Positions 8,759 to 19,644 are shown, counted from the stretch's first letter. The stretch: 64,000 nt of DNA from RPQJ01 sp963793675 (GCA_963793675.1 CAWCBA010000005.1:310001-374000); one strand, 5' to 3'. The notes: generated by a model from the sequence alone, not told the origin. A program made the numbers and translations.

Positions 8759-9733
8759 TCAAGTTTTTGGACCAATTCCGTTCGTACCGACCCCCGGCAC
8801 GAACAGTCGCTGCACCTGCAGCCGCCCCGCCGGCCCCGGTTCGACCAGCCCGAGGAAGCGTCCCGCGGGGTCGTAAGCGCGGTAATGAGCGGCTGCGGGA
8901 AGCAACTCCGGCCGCGCCACCGTGCGGCCCTGGCACAGGTGGAGCGCCTCTACGGCATCGAGCACCACGACCGGCAGGTCCGGGAAGGCCGAGTCCACCG
9001 GGGCGAGCCAGGGAGCATGATCGGTTTCCGCCGCAGGGGTCGCCTCGATCTCGGCGAGAGTGACCATGGCGGCCGCCTCGAACGGTTCGACCCAGAGCCG
9101 CCGCAGGGCGCCCAGGTGGGCGCGCGTGCCGAGGCCCGCGGCAATCTCTTCGGCCAGGACCCGCACGTAGGTGCCCTTGGAGCAGACTACCTCGAGCTCG
9201 AGGGTCCGGTCGCCCTGCCCGGTCACGACCAGCGACTCGATGGTGATCGGGCGCGCCGCACGCTCGACCTCGATGCCCTGCCGGGCCAGCTCATAAAGCG
9301 GCCGCCCGTCGCGCTTCAGGGCGGAATACATCGGCGGAACCTGCAGCCGCTCGCCGCGCACGGCGGCAAGCGCCAGCTCGAGCTGGCCCGCGTCGAAGTC
9401 CGGCACCTCGACTTCGGCAATCGGCAGCCCTTCAGCGTCGCCCGTGTCGGTCGCGACGCCGAGCATCACCGTGGCGCGATAGGCTTTGCGCCGACCGAGC
9501 AGGCTGCCGCAAGCCTTGGTGGCCTGGCCGAAACAAAGGGGCAGCATGCCGGTGGCCATTGGGTCGAGCGTGCCGGCGTGCCCGGCCTTTTCGGCCTGCA
9601 GGTGGCGGCGCACGCGCTGCAGCGCCTGTGTGGAGGTGAGTCCCTGCGGCTTATCGAGCAGGACGATGCCATCCACCGCCCGCCAGCGCTTTGGGGAGCG
9701 CTTTGGGGAGGCTGCCCAATTTTGCCCCGTCAA
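8759..9733 (-). CDS. truB: tRNA pseudouridine(55) synthase TruB
   Basis: TruB makes pseudouridine 55 in the T loop of tRNAs. The catalytic motif GHAGTLDPMATGMLP carries the nucleophilic Asp, and GIVLLDKPQG precedes it. The C-terminal PUA-like tail is present. The start is uncertain: the only strong candidate is TTG at 9733, preceded by GGGGAGG at a spacing of about 10, giving 324 residues. A GTG at 9676 would begin directly at VDGIVLLDKP and lose the basic leader typical of the family. The TTG and its ribosome-binding site lie inside a large palindrome (9705-9750), so translation initiation may be affected by RNA folding. rbfA ends 28 bases upstream. Confidence 0.93.
   Translation of the reverse strand: MTGQNWAASPKRSPKRWRAVDGIVLLDKPQGLTSTQALQRVRRHLQAEKAGHAGTLDPMATGMLPLCFGQATKACGSLLGRRKAYRATVMLGVATDTGDAEGLPIAEVEVPDFDAGQLELALAAVRGERLQVPPMYSALKRDGRPLYELARQGIEVERAARPITIESLVVTGQGDRTLELEVVCSKGTYVRVLAEEIAAGLGTRAHLGALRRLWVEPFEAAAMVTLAEIEATPAAETDHAPWLAPVDSAFPDLPVVVLDAVEALHLCQGRTVARPELLPAAAHYRAYDPAGRFLGLVEPGPAGRLQVQRLFVPGVGTNGIGPKT
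9685..9708. repeat. 12-bp tandem repeat inside the truB leader
   Basis: AGCGCTTTGGGG is repeated exactly at 9685-9696 and 9697-9708. On the minus strand it keeps frame and duplicates a Ser-Pro-Lys-Arg unit near the TruB N-terminus. Confidence 0.85.
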
Positions 9734-9750
9734 AATTGGGGAACCTCCCC
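9705..9750. repeat. REP-like palindrome at the rbfA/truB junction
   Basis: Two 20-base arms (9705-9724 and 9731-9750) pair at 18 of 20 positions around a 6-base loop (CCCCGT). The core CAAAATTGGG arm is perfect over 10 bp. Size and shape resemble repetitive extragenic palindromes. The element overlaps the likely TTG start and ribosome-binding site of truB. Confidence 0.75.
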
Positions 9751-9761
9751 TGTTCTCGTGC

Positions 9762-10232
9762 TCACGGGCGCTCGTCGTCGGCTTTGTCGTCGAGATCGCT
9801 GTCGTAATGCGCGAGGTCGTCGTCTTCGCCGGCTGCATCCGGGGCAGCACCCTCGACTTCGTCGTCGACGTGGCGCGCCTTGTCGTCACGGACGGCCTGG
9901 CCGATCAGGTCGCCAAGCCGATTGCCGCGTTCGAGCTCCTCGTCAGGAGCGAAGTGCAGCTGAGGTGCGAGGCGCAGCTTCAGTGCGCGTCCCAGCGGAC
10001 CTCGCAGGTACACCGCCGCCTCGTCCAGGATTTCCTGCTGCAACTCGTCGTGCAAATCGCCGGACAGCAACGTGTACATGACCCACATGTGAGTGAGGTC
10101 CGGCGACACCTTGACGTGGGTGACCGTCATCGGCTTGAGGCGCGGATCGCGCACCTCCCGCAGCAACAGCTGCGAGAGGACGCGCTGCACCTGCTCGGCG
10201 ATGCGTCGCGCGCGTGGTACCTCGCGTGGCAT
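9762..10232 (-). CDS. rbfA: 30S ribosome-binding factor RbfA
   Basis: RbfA is a KH-like 30S assembly factor needed for 16S 5' end maturation. The 156-residue product begins MPREVPRARRIAEQVQRVL. It contains the family segments VRDPRL and VTHVKVSPDL, and LAPQLHFAPDEELERG near the end of the KH domain. The C-terminus is a strongly acidic Asp/Glu tail of about 35 residues, longer than in E. coli. The ATG at 10232 is 5 bases after the infB stop, implying translational coupling; longer starts overlap infB. Confidence 0.94.
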   Translation of the reverse strand: MPREVPRARRIAEQVQRVLSQLLLREVRDPRLKPMTVTHVKVSPDLTHMWVMYTLLSGDLHDELQQEILDEAAVYLRGPLGRALKLRLAPQLHFAPDEELERGNRLGDLIGQAVRDDKARHVDDEVEGAAPDAAGEDDDLAHYDSDLDDKADDERP

Positions 10233-10237
10233 CTGCC

Positions 10238-12787
<2,550 letters not shown>

Positions 12788-12803
12788 GTAATCAGACCTC
12801 CGC

Positions 12804-14300
12804 TCACGCCTGCTGGCCCTGTTCGAACCAGTGCTTGCGCGCAGCGAGGATCAACTCGCCCGCGCGCTTCTCGTCGAGATTCGGGATCTCGGCGAGGTCG
12901 TCGATCGCCTGCTCGGCCAGGTCTTCCCGGGTCACGATGCCATGGCGAGCGAGTTCCGCGGCCAGCGTGCCGTCCATGCCCTCGACTTCGAGCAGGTCGG
13001 CCGCCGGGGCCGAGACCGTCTCTTCGCTCGCGATCGCCTGCGTCAGCAGCACGTCGCGCGCGCGATTGCGCAGTTCCTGCACGATTGCCTCGTCGAATTC
13101 CTCGATCGACGCGATCTCGGACTGCGGCACGTAGGCGATCTCCTCGATGCTCGAGAAGCCTTCCTGCACCAGGATCGCGGCGACGTCTTCGTCGACGTCG
13201 AGCTGCTGCATGAACAACTCGCGCAGCACCTTCTGCTCGGACTCGCTCTTTTCCTCGGCCGCCTGCTCGCTCATGATGTTGAGCTTCCAGCCGGTGAGTT
13301 CGCTCGCGAGACGGATGTTCTGCCCGCCGCGGCCGATGGCCTGCGACAGCTTTTCCTCCGCCACGGCGATGTCCATCGAATGGGACTCTTCGTCCATGAC
13401 GATGGAGCTGACCTCCGCCGGCTGCATCGCGTTGATCACGAACTGCGCAGCGTTGTCGTCGAACGGGATGATGTCGACGCGCTCGCCGGCGATCTCGTTC
13501 GAGACGGCCTGCACGCGCGAACCGCGCATGCCGACGCAGGCGCCTACCGGGTCGATGCGCGGGTCGTTGCTGCGGACGGCAATCTTGGCGCGGGCGCCCG
13601 GATCGCGCGCGGCACCAAGGATGTTGATCAGGCCCTGGCCCACTTCCGGCACTTCGAGCTTGAACAACTCGATCAGGAATTCCGGCGCGGTGCGGCTCAG
13701 GAACAGCTGGGGACCACGCGGCTCGGAGCGCACGTCCTTCAGGAAGGCCTTGATGCGGTCCTGCGTGCGGACTGGCTCGCGCGGAATCATCTGGTCGCGC
13801 GGGATGAAGCCTTCGGCATTGCCGCCGAGGTCGACGAAGATGCCGTTGCGGTCGACGCGCTTCACCAGGCCGGACACCAGCGTGCCGATGCGGGCCTGGT
13901 AGAGTTCGACGACCTGCGCGCGCTCTGCCTCGCGTACCTTCTGCACGATCACCTGCTTCGCGGTCTGCGCCGCGATGCGGCCGAACGCGACCGACTCGAG
14001 CGGCACTTCGACGTAACCACCCGGCTCGGCCTCCGGCGAAACGTCGAGGGCGTCCTCGAGGCGCAGTTCCTTGTCCGGGAACTCGAGTTCGGTCGAGTCG
14101 TCGGCAAAAACCTTCCAGCGCTGGAACGTGTCGTAGTCGCCGGTCTTGCGGTTGATCGACACGCGGACGTCGATCTCCTCGCCGTACTTCTTGCGCGTTG
14201 CGGACGCGAGCGCGGCTTCGAGTGCCTCGAAGATGATGTCCTTCTCGACGCCTTTCTCGTTCGAGACGGCATCCACGACCATCAGGATCTCTTTGTTCAT
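12804..14300 (-). CDS. nusA: Transcription termination/antitermination factor NusA
   Basis: NusA binds RNA polymerase and modulates pausing, termination and rrn antitermination. The 498-residue protein starts MNKEILMVVDAVSNEKG at 14300. It shows the N-terminal RNAP-binding domain, an S1 domain (GTLVSGLVKRVDRNGIFVDL), two KH domains (VGACVGMRGSRVQAV and AIGRGGQNIRLA) and two acidic helix-hairpin-helix repeats at the C-terminus. Length matches E. coli (495). It lies 16 bases before infB and 28 after rimP in one operon. Confidence 0.97.
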   Translation of the reverse strand: MNKEILMVVDAVSNEKGVEKDIIFEALEAALASATRKKYGEEIDVRVSINRKTGDYDTFQRWKVFADDSTELEFPDKELRLEDALDVSPEAEPGGYVEVPLESVAFGRIAAQTAKQVIVQKVREAERAQVVELYQARIGTLVSGLVKRVDRNGIFVDLGGNAEGFIPRDQMIPREPVRTQDRIKAFLKDVRSEPRGPQLFLSRTAPEFLIELFKLEVPEVGQGLINILGAARDPGARAKIAVRSNDPRIDPVGACVGMRGSRVQAVSNEIAGERVDIIPFDDNAAQFVINAMQPAEVSSIVMDEESHSMDIAVAEEKLSQAIGRGGQNIRLASELTGWKLNIMSEQAAEEKSESEQKVLRELFMQQLDVDEDVAAILVQEGFSSIEEIAYVPQSEIASIEEFDEAIVQELRNRARDVLLTQAIASEETVSAPAADLLEVEGMDGTLAAELARHGIVTREDLAEQAIDDLAEIPNLDEKRAGELILAARKHWFEQGQQA

Positions 14301-14328
14301 CGCTCGTCGTCCTCTGAATCGTCTGCGG

Positions 14329-14784
14329 TCAGAAATCAGGCGCGAGATGCGCCTTCCTGATTCCCGCAATCGGCAGCCGGTAAAGCCGGCCGTCCACCTC
14401 AACCTCGATCGTGTCGTCCCCGGCGGCGACCATCCGGCCCTTGAACCGGCGGCGCTCCTCTACGGGATGCACCATCTCCACGAAAACCCGCTCGCCCGCG
14501 TACGGCGCGAAATGCCGCGCCGAGCGCAGTGGCCGCTCGACGCCCGGCGACGACACCTCGAGGGTGTAGTTGCCCGGGATCGGATCGGCCACGTCGAGTG
14601 TCTCGCTGACCGCGCGGCTTGCCCGCTCGCAGTCCGCGACCGTGATGCCCTCGTGGGCGTCCGTGTCGAGGTAGATGCGCAGCAGGGCGTTGCCACGGCC
14701 CGGCGAATACTCGAGTTCCCAAAGGTCGTACCCGAGCCCGGCGATGACCGGCTGCAGCAGCGCCGTCAGCTTGTCCCTGAGCAT
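14329..14784 (-). CDS. rimP: Ribosome maturation factor RimP
   Basis: RimP assists early 30S assembly. The 151-residue protein begins MLRDKLTALLQPVIAGLG. Diagnostic segments are YDLWELEYSP, LLRIYLD and EVSSPGVERPL, then a C-terminal Sm-like domain (RRFKGRMVAAGDDTIEVEV). The ATG at 14784 is preferred because an in-frame extension upstream overlaps the terminator hairpin. It is the first gene of the rimP-nusA-infB operon. Confidence 0.95.
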   Translation of the reverse strand: MLRDKLTALLQPVIAGLGYDLWELEYSPGRGNALLRIYLDTDAHEGITVADCERASRAVSETLDVADPIPGNYTLEVSSPGVERPLRSARHFAPYAGERVFVEMVHPVEERRRFKGRMVAAGDDTIEVEVDGRLYRLPIAGIRKAHLAPDF

Positions 14785-14814
14785 CGCTCCGTCCTCGTTC
14801 GAACCCCACAAACG

Positions 14815-14837
14815 AAAAATGGGCCCGCGGCCCATTT
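14815..14837 (-). terminator. Hairpin with U-tract just before rimP
   Basis: A 9-bp stem (AAATGGGCC at 14817-14825 pairing with 14829-14837) is followed on the minus strand by UUUUUCG. It lies 31 bases before the rimP start. It is either the second of tandem terminators or an attenuator in the operon leader. Confidence 0.75.
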
Positions 14838-14871
14838 CCTTCTTACTGCAACCGGTCGCAGCGACCGTCGC

Positions 14872-14897
14872 AAAAGAAAAATCCCCGCTTGCGGGGA
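14872..14897 (-). terminator. Upstream hairpin with U-tract
   Basis: TCCCCGC at 14882-14888 pairs with GCGGGGA at 14891-14897. The minus strand continues UUUUUCUUUUGCG. It is an intrinsic terminator for RNA entering from the aminotransferase side or from the promoter-like site near 15005. Confidence 0.75.
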
Positions 14898-15001
14898 CCT
14901 CTCTGGCGAATCACCCGCCGCCTCAAAGCGCCGCGAGGTGCCCTGAACCGGCCAAGGTCCGCCCTGCCCAACGGGCAACACGGATACCTCGGACCGCGGA
15001 T

Positions 15002-15007
15002 TCTATA
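15002..15007 (-). promoter_or_regulatory. Possible -10 (TATAGA) for the rimP operon leader
   Basis: On the minus strand TATAGAAT lies 67 bases past the aminotransferase stop and about 220 bases before rimP. The -35 match is weak. Transcription from here would cross both hairpins before rimP. Confidence 0.4.
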
Positions 15008-15073
15008 GTAAAGCCGCCTACCCCGGCTAGTCGCATCAGGCGGGCGACCCCGGCTGCCCGGTTCATCTACGGA

Positions 15074-16264
15074 TCAGGCGAGCAGGTTCGCGACGGCTTC
15101 GGCCACGTAGTCCACGTTGGCATCGCTGATACCGGCCACGTTCACCCGCCCGTCGGGGGGCATGTAGATGTGGTGCTCGTCCCGCAGCCGCGCGATGTCC
15201 GCCTGCGGCAGCCCGAGCAACGAGAACATGCCGCGCTGACGGGTAACCCAGCCGAAATCGTGGTCTGGCAGTCGAGCGGCCAGACGGGCCGCGAACAAGG
15301 CGCGCAATGCCTTCATTCGGACCACCACGGAGCCGACCTCCTCCTCCCACTGCTGCCGCAGGGAGGCATCGGCCAGCACACGGGCCACGATGGCCGCGCC
15401 GTGATCCGGGGGCATGGAATACATGCGCCGGGCCAGCCGGGCCTGGTGCGTGGCAACGGCGGCCCTGGCGGCGGCGTTGGCCGAAATGACCGCCAGGGCA
15501 CCGGTCCGCTCACGGTACAGGCCGAAATTCTTGGAGCACGACACCGCGAGCAGGAGTTCCGGCACCCGCCCCGCAAGGGTACGCAGCCCGATGGAGTCGG
15601 TCTCGAGGTCGTCGCCGAACCCCTGGTACGCGAGGTCGACGAAGGGCACCAGCCCCCTGCGCTCGATCACCGCGGCGAGCGCCTGCCACTGGTCAGGCGA
15701 CAGGTCTGCGCCCGTCGGGTTGTGGCAGCAGGCGTGCAGCAGCACCAGCGAAGCCGACGGCAGACTGTCGATGTGCGCGAGCATGGCGTCGAACGCCACT
15801 ACCCGACGCCCGGCGTCGTAGTATGGGTAGCGCTCGAGCCGCATGCCCGAGCTGCCAATGAGCGGTTCGTGGTTGGCCCACGTCGGATCGCTCACGTGCA
15901 CCACGGTGCCAGGGCGCGCGACCTTGACGAGTTCGGCGCCGAGCCTGAGCGCGCCGCAGCCGCCGACGGTCTGGATCGTCGCGGTGCGGTCCGCGAGCCC
16001 GGCCGCGAGCGGCCCGAGCGCGAGGGCGATGATCCGTTCATTGAACTCGAGGTTGCCGGCCGGACCCACGTAGCTCTTCGTGGTCTGCGCATCGATCAGG
16101 GCGCGCTCGGCCTTGCGCACGGCGGCAGGCACCGGGGTATTGCCGGAATCGTCGCGGTAAACGCCGACGCCCAGGTCCACCTTCAGCGGCGAAGCGTCGC
16201 GGCGGAATGCGATGGTCACGCCGAGGATCGAGTCGGGCGCGAGCGGTTCCAGCGTTTCGAACAT
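15074..16264 (-). CDS. Aromatic/aspartate aminotransferase (class I, AspC/TyrB type)
   Basis: This PLP enzyme moves amino groups between aromatic amino acids or aspartate and 2-oxoglutarate. The 396-residue protein has the Ia-subgroup landmarks LHACCHNPTG and VDLAYQGFG, and the PLP lysine in SCSKNFGLY near residue 245. The C-terminal Arg-containing region is typical of the family. The ATG at 16264 gives MFETLEPLAPDSILGV. It lies next to fah, hmgA and hppD, so feeding tyrosine into 4-hydroxyphenylpyruvate is the likely role. AspC and TyrB cannot be separated by eye. Confidence 0.88.
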   Translation of the reverse strand: MFETLEPLAPDSILGVTIAFRRDASPLKVDLGVGVYRDDSGNTPVPAAVRKAERALIDAQTTKSYVGPAGNLEFNERIIALALGPLAAGLADRTATIQTVGGCGALRLGAELVKVARPGTVVHVSDPTWANHEPLIGSSGMRLERYPYYDAGRRVVAFDAMLAHIDSLPSASLVLLHACCHNPTGADLSPDQWQALAAVIERRGLVPFVDLAYQGFGDDLETDSIGLRTLAGRVPELLLAVSCSKNFGLYRERTGALAVISANAAARAAVATHQARLARRMYSMPPDHGAAIVARVLADASLRQQWEEEVGSVVVRMKALRALFAARLAARLPDHDFGWVTRQRGMFSLLGLPQADIARLRDEHHIYMPPDGRVNVAGISDANVDYVAEAVANLLA

Positions 16265-16318
16265 GGCGGCACCTGTGCGGACGGACCGCAGCATGATGCC
16301 CGAGTCCGGCGCCCCGAG

Positions 16319-17320
16319 TCAGCCGTCGGCGGGACGGGGCAAGGCCGCGACCACCTGCTGATCGATTGCACCGAACAGGCTGGCGCCGTCGTGGCCGAAC
16401 ATCTCGATCCGCACGCGGTCGCCGAAACGCAGGAACGGCGTGGTCGATTTGCCGTCGGCGATCTGCTCGAGCGCACGCGTTTCCGCCAGGCAGGACGACC
16501 CGCTCGAGCGGTCGTAATTGGAAACCGTGCCCGAACCGATGACCGCGCCGGCGCCGAGGCGTCGCGTCCTGGTCACGTGCGCGATGAGCTGCGCGAAATC
16601 GAACGTCATGTCGACGCCCGCGTTCGGCCGGCCGAACGGCCTGCCGTTGATGTGCGACACCAGCGGCAGGTGCACCTTGTTGCCCTGCCAGGCCGCACCG
16701 AGCTCATCGGGCGTGATCGCACAGGGAGAAAACGACGTGGCGGGCTTCGACTGGTAGAAGCCGAACCCCTTGGCGAGCTCGGCCGGGATCAGGTTCCGCA
16801 GCGACCAGTCATTGACGAGCATGATCAGCTTGATGTGAGCGGCAGCCTCGTCGACGGTGGTCAGCATCGGCACGTCGTCGGTGATCACGGCGAGCTCACC
16901 CTCGAGATCGATGCCGTAGTCCTCGCTCGGCACCGGCACGTCGGCGGTTGGCGGGAGAAAGTCGTCCGAGCCACCCTGGTACACGAGCGGATCGGTCCAG
17001 AAGCTCGGCGGCATATCGGCCTTGCGCGCCTTGCGCACGAGTTCGACGTGGTTGACGTAGGCCGAGCCGTCGACCCAGTGGTACGAACGCGGCAGCGGCG
17101 CCAGCGCAGCGTGCGGATCGAACGACAGCGCACCGCTGGCATCGCTCGCGGCGAGCCGATCGGACACTTCGCGCAACCGTGGCGCAACACGGGACCAATC
17201 GTCCAGCGCAGCCTGCAATGTCGGCGCGATCGAAGGCACGGGCATCGCCCGCCTGAGATCCCGACTGACGACGACCAGCTGGCCGTCACGCGTGCCGTTG
17301 CGCAGGGTGGCGAGCTTCAT
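16319..17320 (-). CDS. Fumarylacetoacetate hydrolase family protein
   Basis: The family hydrolyses C-C bonds of acylpyruvates. Here it is probably the fumarylacetoacetase ending homogentisate breakdown, giving fumarate plus acetoacetate. The 333-residue product has YGIDLEGELAVI with the metal-binding acidic residues, then SLRNLIP, and IGSGTVSNYD as the conserved glycine-rich segment. ATG at 17320 overlaps the hmgA stop by ATGA, so the two are translationally coupled. Classical eukaryote-like FahA is longer (about 420 residues); this is the shorter bacterial type often encoded with hmgA. Confidence 0.85.
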   Translation of the reverse strand: MKLATLRNGTRDGQLVVVSRDLRRAMPVPSIAPTLQAALDDWSRVAPRLREVSDRLAASDASGALSFDPHAALAPLPRSYHWVDGSAYVNHVELVRKARKADMPPSFWTDPLVYQGGSDDFLPPTADVPVPSEDYGIDLEGELAVITDDVPMLTTVDEAAAHIKLIMLVNDWSLRNLIPAELAKGFGFYQSKPATSFSPCAITPDELGAAWQGNKVHLPLVSHINGRPFGRPNAGVDMTFDFAQLIAHVTRTRRLGAGAVIGSGTVSNYDRSSGSSCLAETRALEQIADGKSTTPFLRFGDRVRIEMFGHDGASLFGAIDQQVVAALPRPADG

Positions 17321-18444
17321 TTGCCCTTCCAGCTGTCGACGTAACCGGCCCACTCCACCGCGAGCCCGCCTGCGCTGACCTCAATCGGATCGCGCGTGTC
17401 GATCATCACGGCGTATTCGTCGGTCGCGGGCTTGACCTGCTCGTACATCCGCGTGAGCGCCTTCGGGTGCGGCCCGTGCGTGAATCCCGCCGGGTGATAG
17501 GTGAGCATTCCCGGGTGGATGTTGTCGCGGCTGAAGAAGTCGCCCGCGTGATAGAAAATCACTTCGTCGTAGTCGTCGTTGTTGTGGAAGAACGGCACCT
17601 TCAGCGCCTTCGGGTCGGTTTCGAACGGCCGCGGCACGAACGTGCAGACGACGAAGCGCGACGACAGGAACGTCGTGTGCGCCGACGGCGGCAGGTGGTA
17701 GCGATGACTCATCAGCGGCCGGATGTCGCGCACGTTGAGTCGCACCGGCGCGAGTTCGCCGTGCCAGCCGATGGCATCCAGCGGGTTGAACGGGTAGGTG
17801 ATGCGCGAGATCTCGCCGCGGCGCTTGACCTCGACCTGCCAGCCCTGCGTGGCCGACTGCTGCGCCGTGAACGCCGCGTCGATGCGCGGAATATCGAGAA
17901 TCGCCGGATCGAAGATTGCGTGCGGGCCGACCAGGCCCTTCTCGGGGAGCATGTAGCTCGCGTTGGTGGACTCGATCAGCAGCAGGTCGATGGGCGCCGT
18001 GATGTCGAGCCGCCACATCGTCCCGCGCGGCAGCAGGACGTAATCGCCGGCACGCAGGCCCAGGTGCCCGAAATCGCAGTACAGCTCAGCTTCCCCACTG
18101 TGCAGGAACAGCAGTTCGTCGCCGTCCGCGTTGCGCGCGAGCTTGTCCATGCTCTGCGGCAGACGCCAGAAGCGGACGCGGCAGGATGCATTCGCGAGCA
18201 CCTCAGCCGCCGACCAGGGACTGGTCGCCCCGACCGGCAGCTGCGTCAGGTCGAGCGCACGTGGACGCAGCGGGCCTTCGAACCCGGTCCAGCCCGTCGG
18301 CGGATGTCGATGGTGGAAGAACGCGGCCGGGCCGAAGAACCCTTCCTTGCTCATCTCACGTTCGTACGTGCCTTCGGGCAGGTCGCAGTGCGCCTGTCGC
18401 GAGGCGACGCCCTCGACGCGCGAAACTGGTATGTAACGTTTCAC
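17317..18444 (-). CDS. hmgA: Homogentisate 1,2-dioxygenase
   Basis: This mononuclear iron enzyme opens homogentisate to maleylacetoacetate. The 375-residue cupin protein contains FFHNNDDYDEVIFYHAGDFF and FTHGPHPKA, which carry the His/Glu iron ligands of the family. It starts MKRYIPVSRVEGVASRQAH at 18444. It is shorter than the 430-440 residue HmgA of pseudomonads but matches the compact bacterial subfamily. The downstream FAH-family gene overlaps by four bases. hppD lies 153 bases upstream across a repeat-rich spacer. Confidence 0.92.
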   Translation of the reverse strand: MKRYIPVSRVEGVASRQAHCDLPEGTYEREMSKEGFFGPAAFFHHRHPPTGWTGFEGPLRPRALDLTQLPVGATSPWSAAEVLANASCRVRFWRLPQSMDKLARNADGDELLFLHSGEAELYCDFGHLGLRAGDYVLLPRGTMWRLDITAPIDLLLIESTNASYMLPEKGLVGPHAIFDPAILDIPRIDAAFTAQQSATQGWQVEVKRRGEISRITYPFNPLDAIGWHGELAPVRLNVRDIRPLMSHRYHLPPSAHTTFLSSRFVVCTFVPRPFETDPKALKVPFFHNNDDYDEVIFYHAGDFFSRDNIHPGMLTYHPAGFTHGPHPKALTRMYEQVKPATDEYAVMIDTRDPIEVSAGGLAVEWAGYVDSWKGK

Positions 18445-18478
18445 TTCGTGACCTCAGTGAATGGGGAATAGAGGAGCG

Positions 18479-18597
18479 GAAGGGGTTAGGGGTTAGTCGG
18501 ACATCCGGAGCGGCCGCAACGCGGCCTTCCGACCAGCCCCTAGCACTTTCCTGTCCTTCCTGTCCTTCCTGCCCTTCCTATCCTTCTGTCCTTCCCC
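18479..18597. repeat. Imperfect long hairpin plus pyrimidine minisatellite between hppD and hmgA
   Basis: The first part (18481-18543) has direct copies of AGGGGTT, then an imperfect inverted repeat whose outer arms are TAGGGG/CCCCTA and inner arm GCGGCC. The second part (18548-18598) is nearly pure pyrimidine on the plus strand: five degenerate copies of the 9-mer TGTCCTTCC. The run reaches the hppD stop codon. Confidence 0.8.
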
Positions 18598-19644
18598 TCA
18601 GATGACGCCGCGCCGCTCCTGGTCGAGCTCGATCGACTCGAACAGCGCGCGGAAATTGCCTTCGCCGAACCCTTCATTGCCCTTGCGCTGGATGACCTCG
18701 AAGAAGATCGGCCCGATGACGTTGGTGGTGAAGATCTGCAGCAGGATGCCGTCCTTCGCGCTGCCGTCGATCAGGATGCCGCGCTTCGACAACTCCTCGA
18801 GCTTCTCGCGGTGTCCGGCGACGCGGGCCGGCACGCCCTCGTAGTAGGTCGCCGGGGTGTCCTGGAACTGGATGCCGTTGGCGCGCAGGGCGTCAACCGT
18901 CGCGTAGATGTCCGACGTGTGCAGCGCGATGTGCTGGATGCCTTCGCCCTGGTACTCGCGCAGGTATTCCTCGATCTGCGACTTGTCGTCCTGCGACTCG
19001 TTGATCGGGATGCGGATCTTGCCGCACGGGCTGGTCATCGCCTTGCTGAACAGGCCGGTCTTCTTGCCTTCGATGTCGAAGTAGCGGATCTCGCGGAAGT
19101 TGAACAGCTTTTCGTAGTAACCCGCCCACTTGGCCATGTTGCCGCGATGCACGTTGTGGGTCAGGTGATCGATGACCGACAGTCCCGTCGAACGCAGCGA
19201 ACCGCGGTCCTCCACCGGGACGAAGTCGACGTCGTAGATCGTGCTCTCGCCGTAGCGGTCCACGAGGTACACCTGGCTGCCGCCTATGCCTTCGATGGCC
19301 GGGATGTTGAGTTCCATCGGGCCGACGGGGTTCTGCACCGGCTTCGCGCCGAGATCGACGGCGCGTTTGAATGCCTTGGCGGCATCCTTCACGCGGAACG
19401 CCATCGCGCAGGCGGACGGACCGTGCTGCTGCGCGAAGCGCTGGCCAAAACTGCCCGGCTCGGCGTTGATGATGAAGTTGACGTCGCCCTGCTTGTGCAG
19501 CGTGACGTTCTTGCTGCGGTGACGCGCGGTGACGGGAAAACCCATGCGCTCGAACAGCGAACGCAGCAGTTCGGGATCAGGCGCGGTGTACTCGACGAAC
19601 TCGAAGCCGTCGGTACCCATCGGGTTTTCGAAGAGGTCGGCCAT
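18598..19644 (-). CDS. hppD: 4-hydroxyphenylpyruvate dioxygenase
   Basis: HppD converts 4-hydroxyphenylpyruvate to homogentisate using a non-heme Fe(II). The 348-residue protein has two VOC domains. The iron ligands are visible in HLTHNVHRGNM, IQHIALHTSDI and GPIFFEVIQRKG. The C-terminal GFGEGNFRALFESIE is the family signature. It starts MADLFENPMGTDGFEFVEY at 19644. With hmgA, the FAH-family gene and the aminotransferase it forms a tyrosine degradation cluster on one strand. Confidence 0.96.
   Translation of the reverse strand: MADLFENPMGTDGFEFVEYTAPDPELLRSLFERMGFPVTARHRSKNVTLHKQGDVNFIINAEPGSFGQRFAQQHGPSACAMAFRVKDAAKAFKRAVDLGAKPVQNPVGPMELNIPAIEGIGGSQVYLVDRYGESTIYDVDFVPVEDRGSLRSTGLSVIDHLTHNVHRGNMAKWAGYYEKLFNFREIRYFDIEGKKTGLFSKAMTSPCGKIRIPINESQDDKSQIEEYLREYQGEGIQHIALHTSDIYATVDALRANGIQFQDTPATYYEGVPARVAGHREKLEELSKRGILIDGSAKDGILLQIFTTNVIGPIFFEVIQRKGNEGFGEGNFRALFESIELDQERRGVI

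Noticed and set aside
14840..15000. tRNA-Met (metY) expected upstream of rimP
   Set aside because: No cloverleaf, T loop or anticodon stem could be formed in this interval.
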